From Tupaia tana (lineage: Eukaryota > Chordata > Mammalia > Scandentia > Tupaiidae), in contig JAKSZU010000217.1 in assembly GCA_026018925.1 (NCBI GenBank), positions 1-64,000 of the forward strand: a DNA stretch of 64,000 nt, written 5' to 3'. Of the stretch, positions 59,618 to 64,000 are shown piece by piece. Numbering within the stretch: the first letter of the stretch is position 1; each line of letters begins with the position of its first letter. Both the position numbers and the translations under genes were made by a program. The notes beneath the pieces were generated by a model, which was not told the origin of the DNA, did not search any database, and saw only the letters and a program-made list of their open reading frames with translations.

Positions 59618-62141
59618 TATGAGTAGAAAATCTTCATTTCTTCTGAGCCCTGAAATATCTAGTTCCAAGTATCCATGTGGAATCTTCTCAGAGAATGGCT
59701 CAACTCTCATGCCTGGGAGAAAGGAGCAGAAGGGCTTATTAACAAAACAAAAGATGGAGCTGAGAGGCAGAGAGAAATTCTACCTTTAAAAAAATCGTAA
59801 AAAGGAAAAATTACCAAAAAAAACAAATGAGGAGACAGGAGCAGAGAGAGACAGAGACCTCAGAGACACAGAGAGAGATAGAAGGCCAGAGGGGCTCCCT
59901 ACCACACTAGCTTTGCTTGCTGGAGGCTGAATTATGCGTAGAAAATCTTCATTTCTCCTGAGCCCTGAAATATCTAGTTCTCAGTATCCATGTGGAATCT
60001 TCTCAGAGAATGGCTCAACTCTCCTGCCTGGGAGAAAGGAGCAGAAGGGCTTATTAACAAAACAAAAGATGGAGCTGAGAGCCAGAGACAAATTCTACCT
60101 TTAAAAAAATCGTAAAAAGAAAAAATTACCAAAAAATAAAATGAGGAGACAGGAGCAGAGAGAGACAGAGACCTCAGAGACACAGAGACAGAGATAGAAA
60201 GCCAGAGGGGCTCCCGACCACAAGACCTTTGCTTGCTGGAAGCTGAATTATGAGTAGAAAATCTTCATTTCTCCTGAGCCCTGAAATATCTAGTTCCCAG
60301 TATCCATGTGGAATCTTCTCAGAGAATGGCTCAACTCTCCTGCCTGGGAGAAAGGAGCAGAAGGGCTTATTAACAAAACAAAAGATGGAGCTGAGAGCCA
60401 GAGAGAAATTCTACCTTTAAAAAAATCGTAAAAAGGAAAAATTACCAAAAAAAAAAAATGAGGAGACAGGAGCAGAGAGAGACAGAGACCTCAGAGACAC
60501 AGAGACAGAGATAGAACGCCAGAGGGGCTCCCTACCACACGAGCTTTGCTTGCTGGAGGCTGAATTCTGAGTAGAAAATCTTCATTTCTCCTGAGCCCTG
60601 AAATATCTAGTTCCCAGTATCCATGTGGAATCTTCTCAGAGAATGGCTCAACTCTCCTGCCTGGGAGAAAGGAGCAGAAGGGCTTATTAACAAAGCAAAA
60701 GATGGAGCTGAGAGCCAGAGAGAAATTCTACCTTTAAAAAAATCGTAAAAAGGAAAAATTACCAAAAAAAACAAATGAGGAGACAGGAGCAGAGAGAGAC
60801 AGAGACCTCAGAGACACAGAGAGAGATAGAAGGCCAGAGGGGCTCCCTACCACACTAGCTTTCCTTGCTGGAGGCTGAATTATGCGTAGAAAATCTTCAT
60901 TTCTCCTGAGCCCTGAAATATCTAGTTCCCAGTATCCATGTGGAATCTTCTCAGAGAATGGCTCAACTCTCCTGCCTGGGAGAAAGGAGCAGAAGGGCTT
61001 ATTAACAAAACAAAAGATGGAGCTGAGAGCCAGAGACAAATTCTACCTTTAAAAAAATCGTAAAAAGAAAAAATTACCAAAAAATAAAATGAGGAGACAG
61101 GAGCAGAGAGAGACAGAGACCTCAGAGACACAGAGACAGAGATAGAAAGCCAGAGGGGCTCCCGACCACAAGACCTTTGCTTGCTGGAAGCTGAATTATG
61201 AGTAGAAAATCTTCATTTCTCCTGAGCCCTGAAATATCTAGTTCCCAGTATCCATGTGGAATCTTCTCAGAGAATGGCTCAACTCTCCTGCCTGGGAGAA
61301 AGGAGCAGAAGGGCTTATTAACAAAACAAAAGATGGAGCTGAGAGCCAGAGAGAAATTCTTCTTTAAAAAAACGTAAAAAGGAAAAATTACCAAAAAAAA
61401 AAATGAGGAGACAGGAGCAGAGAGAGACAGAGACTTCAGAGACACAGAGACAGAGATAGAAGGCCTGAGGGGCTTCCTACCACACTAGCTTTGCTTGCTG
61501 GAGGCTGAATTATGAGTAGAAAATCTTCATTTCTCCTCAGCCCTGAAATATCTAGTTCCCAGTATCCATGTGGAATCTTCTCAGAGAATGGCTCAACTCT
61601 CCTGCCTGGGAGAAAGGAGCAGAAGGGCTTATTAACAAAGCAAAAGATGGAGCTGAGAGCCAGAGAGAAATTCTACCTTTAAAAAAATCGTAAAAAGGGA
61701 AAATTACCAAAGGAAAAATGAGGAGACAGGAGCAGAGAGAGACAGAGACCTCAGAGACACAGAGACAGTGATAGAAGGCCAGAGGGGCTCCCGACCACAA
61801 GACCTTTGCTTGCTGGAAGCTGAATTATGAGTAGAAAATCTTCATTTCTCCTGAGCCCTGAAATATCTAGTTCCCAGTATCCATGTGGAATCTTCTCAGA
61901 GAATGGCTCAACTCTCCTGCCTGGGAGAAAGGAGCAGAAGGGCTTATTAGCAAAACAAAAGATGGAGCTGAGAGCCAGAGAGAAATTCTTCTTTAAAAAA
62001 ACGTAAAAAGGAAAAATTACCAAAAAAAAATGAGGAGACAGGAGCAGAGAGAGACAGAGACTTCAGAGACACAGAGACAGAGATAGAAGACCAGAGGGGC
62101 TTCCTACCACACTAGCTTTGCTTGCTGGAGGCTGAATTATG
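59618..62141 (+). repeat. Short-period duplications: 3-monomer (948 bp) and 2-monomer (629 bp)
   Basis: 59,82x-60,4xx matches 60,77x-61,35x at 948 bp, sharing AAAACAAATGAGG, CAGAGAGAGATAG, ATTATGCGTAG, GAGACAAATTC, GATAGAAAGCC and CTCCCGACCACAAGACC. The last of these recurs again at about 61,789, with monomers 61,198 and 61,827 related by 629 bp; both have AATTCTTCTTTAAAA and AAACGTAAAAAGG. The marker CCCGACCACAAGACC is therefore present three times within 1.6 kb and was not seen elsewhere in the window. Confidence 0.88.
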
Positions 62142-64000
62142 AGTTGAAAATCTTCATTTCTCCTGAGCCCTGAAATATCTAGTTCCAAGTATCCATGTGG
62201 AATCTTCTCAGAGAATGGCTCAACTCTCCTGCCTGGGAGAAAGGAGCAGAAGGGTTATTAACAAAACTAAAGATGGAGCTGAGAGCCAGAAAGAAATTCT
62301 ACCTTTAAAAAAATCGTAAAAAGGAATAATTACCAAAATAAAATGAGGAGACAGGAGCAGAGAAAGTCAGAGACCTCAGAGACACAGAGACAGAGATAGA
62401 AGGCCAGAGGGGCTCCCTACCACACTAGCTTTGCTTGCTGGAGGCTGAATTCTGAGTAGAAAATCTTCATTTCTCCTGAGACCTGAAATATCTAGTTCCC
62501 AGTATCCATGTGGAATCTTCTCAGAGAATGGCTCAACTCTCCTGCCTGGGAGAAAGGAGCAGAAGGGCTTATTAACAAAACAAAAGATGGAGCTGAGAGC
62601 CAGAGAGAAATTCTACCTTTAAAAAAATCGTAAAAAGGAAAAATTACCAAAAAAAAAATGAGGAGACAGGAGCACAGAGAGACAGAGACCTCAGAGACAC
62701 AGAGACAGAGATAGAAGGCCAGAGGGGCTCCCTACCACACTAGCTTTGCTTGCTGGAGGCTGAATTATGGGTAGAAAATCTTCATTTCTCCTGAGCCCTG
62801 AAATATCTAGTTCCCAGTATCCATGTGGAATCTTCTCAGAGAATGGCTCAACTCTCCTGCATGGGAGAAAGGAGCAGAAGGGCTTATTCACAAAACAAAA
62901 GATGGAGCTGAGAGCCAGAGACAAATTCTACCTTTAAAAAAAATCGTAAAAATGAAAAATTACCAAAAAAAAATGAGGAGACAGTAGCAGAGAGAGACAG
63001 AGACCTCAGAGACACAGAGACAGAGATAGAAGGCCAGAGGGACTCCCTACCACACTAGCTTTGCTTGCTGGAGGATGAATTCTGAGTAGAAAATCTTCAT
63101 TTCTCTTGAGCCCTGAAATATCTAGTTCCCAGTATCCATGTGGAATCTTCTCAGAGAATGGCTCAAATCTCCTGCCTGGGAGAAAGGAGCAGAAGGGCTT
63201 ATTAACAAAACAAAGATGGAGCTGAGAGCCAGAGAGAAATTCTACCTTTAAAAAAATCGTAAAAAGGAATAATTACCAAAAAAAAAAAATGAGGAGACAG
63301 GAGCAGAGAGAGTCAGAGACCTCAGAGACACAGAGACAGAGATAGAAGGCCAGAGGGGCTCCCCTACCACACTAGCTTTGCTTGCTGGAGGCTGAATTCT
63401 GAGTAGAAAATCTTCATTTCTCCTGAGCCCTGAAATATCTAGTTCCCAGTATCCATGTGGAATCTTCTCAGAGAATGGCTCAACTCTCCTGCCTGGGAGA
63501 AAGGAGCAGAAGGGCTTATTAACAAAACAAAAGATGGAGCTGAGAACCAGAGAGAAATTCCACCTTTAAAAAAATCGTAAAAAGGAAAAATTACCAAAAA
63601 AAAATGAGGAGAGAGGAGCAGAGAGAGACAGAGACCTCAGAGACACAGAGACAGAGATAGAAGGCCAGAGGGGCTCCCTACCACACTAGCTTTGCTTGCT
63701 GGAGGCTGAATTATGAGTAGAAAATCTTCATTTCTCCAGAGCCCTGAAATATCTAGTTCCCAGTATCCATGTGGAATCTTCTCAGAGAATGGCTCAACTC
63801 TCCTGCCTGGGAGAAAGGAGCAGAAGGGCTTATTAACAAAACAAAAGATGGAGCTGAAGGCCAGAGAGAAATTCTACCTTAAAAAAAATCGTAAAAAAAG
63901 AAAAATTACCAAAAAAAAAAAATGAGGAGACAGGAGTAGAGAGAGACAGAGACCTCAGAGACACAGAGATAGAGATAGAAGGCTAGAGGGGCTCCCTACC
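62142..64000 (+). repeat. Right edge of window: third, truncated copy of the right-array block
   Basis: Monomers start at 62,142, 62,453, 62,767, 63,080, 63,399 and 63,713. The first has GGGTTATTAACAAAACTAAAG and GGAATAATTACC. From about 63,399 to the end the sequence follows 51,119-51,720 and 54,578-55,180: GAGAACCAGAG with ATTCCACC, then GCTGAAGGCCAGAG, GAGTAGAGAG, CAGAGATAGAGATAG and GGCTAGAGGGG. The offset to copy 1 is 12,281 bp (39 monomers) and to copy 2 is 8,820 bp (28 monomers). The array continues beyond the window. Confidence 0.87.

Larger units (their letters stand above)
1..64000 (+). repeat. Tandem satellite array, ~314-bp monomer, about 203 copies, spans whole window
   Basis: Every part of the window is the same unit repeated head to tail. 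Marking each monomer at its ATGAGTAG (or a variant such as ATGCGTAG, ATGATTAG or CTGAGTAG) gives starts at 248, 560, 877, 1,194 and so on to 63,713. I counted 202 periods over 63,465 bp, a mean of 314.2 bp, with individual periods mostly 310-318. No monomer is inverted and no foreign sequence interrupts the array. Satellite arrays of this kind are typical of centromeric, pericentromeric or subtelomeric heterochromatin in eukaryotes. The low CpG content suggests a vertebrate with DNA methylation. The family and species are not recognised. The array runs off both ends of the window, so its true size is unknown. Confidence 0.98.

Noticed and set aside
1-64000. CRISPR array
   Set aside because: The repeating unit is 314 bp with no alternation of short identical repeats and unique spacers, and there are no cas genes.

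Overview
The whole 64 kb window is one uninterrupted tandem satellite DNA array. I found no protein-coding gene, RNA gene, intact transposon, CRISPR array or unique-sequence island. Taking each monomer to start at its recurring ATGAGTAG, I traced starts from position 248 to 63,713. That is 202 successive periods averaging 314.2 bp, plus a partial monomer at each end. All are head to tail on the same strand. The organism is almost certainly a eukaryote. The CpG-poor monomer, the higher-order repeat blocks and the array size suggest vertebrate, probably mammalian, (peri)centromeric or other heterochromatin. I do not recognise the satellite family and give it no name.

Each monomer has a base-balanced half of about 100-130 bp and a purine-rich half. 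The second half carries two A-runs and short AGAGAC-type subrepeats, and its 94-nt core is about 81% purine on the + strand. The run after TTACC is the main site of length variation. Recurrent variant sites label the monomers and let duplicated blocks be followed.

Layout: 1-4,967 is an 8-monomer block in tandem duplicate. 3,398-8,645 is an overlapping 9-monomer duplication. 8,646-12,835 is a mixed stretch. 12,836-20,347 is a 12-monomer unit in two copies with a 4-monomer repeat nested inside. 20,348-21,296 is a piece related to 6.86-7.80 kb. 21,297-27,872 is a 5-monomer series with 4-, 5- and 6-monomer editions, which gives a 10-monomer super-period. 27,873-40,432 holds very similar blocks at offsets of 5,021 and 3,457 bp, with an island of left-array monomers at 30.07-31.99 kb. 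40,433-50,803 has 3-, 4- and 9-monomer duplications. 50,804-64,000 is a mosaic of 2- to 39-monomer shifts.

The array is therefore not one regular higher-order repeat. It is a patchwork of unequal-exchange or amplification products of different sizes. Duplicate copies in the left 20 kb differ mainly by scattered single-base indels, whereas copies between 27.8 and 42.6 kb keep constant offsets. That contrast may reflect assembly quality rather than biology. No coherent novel gene system is visible. The interest lies in the array architecture.
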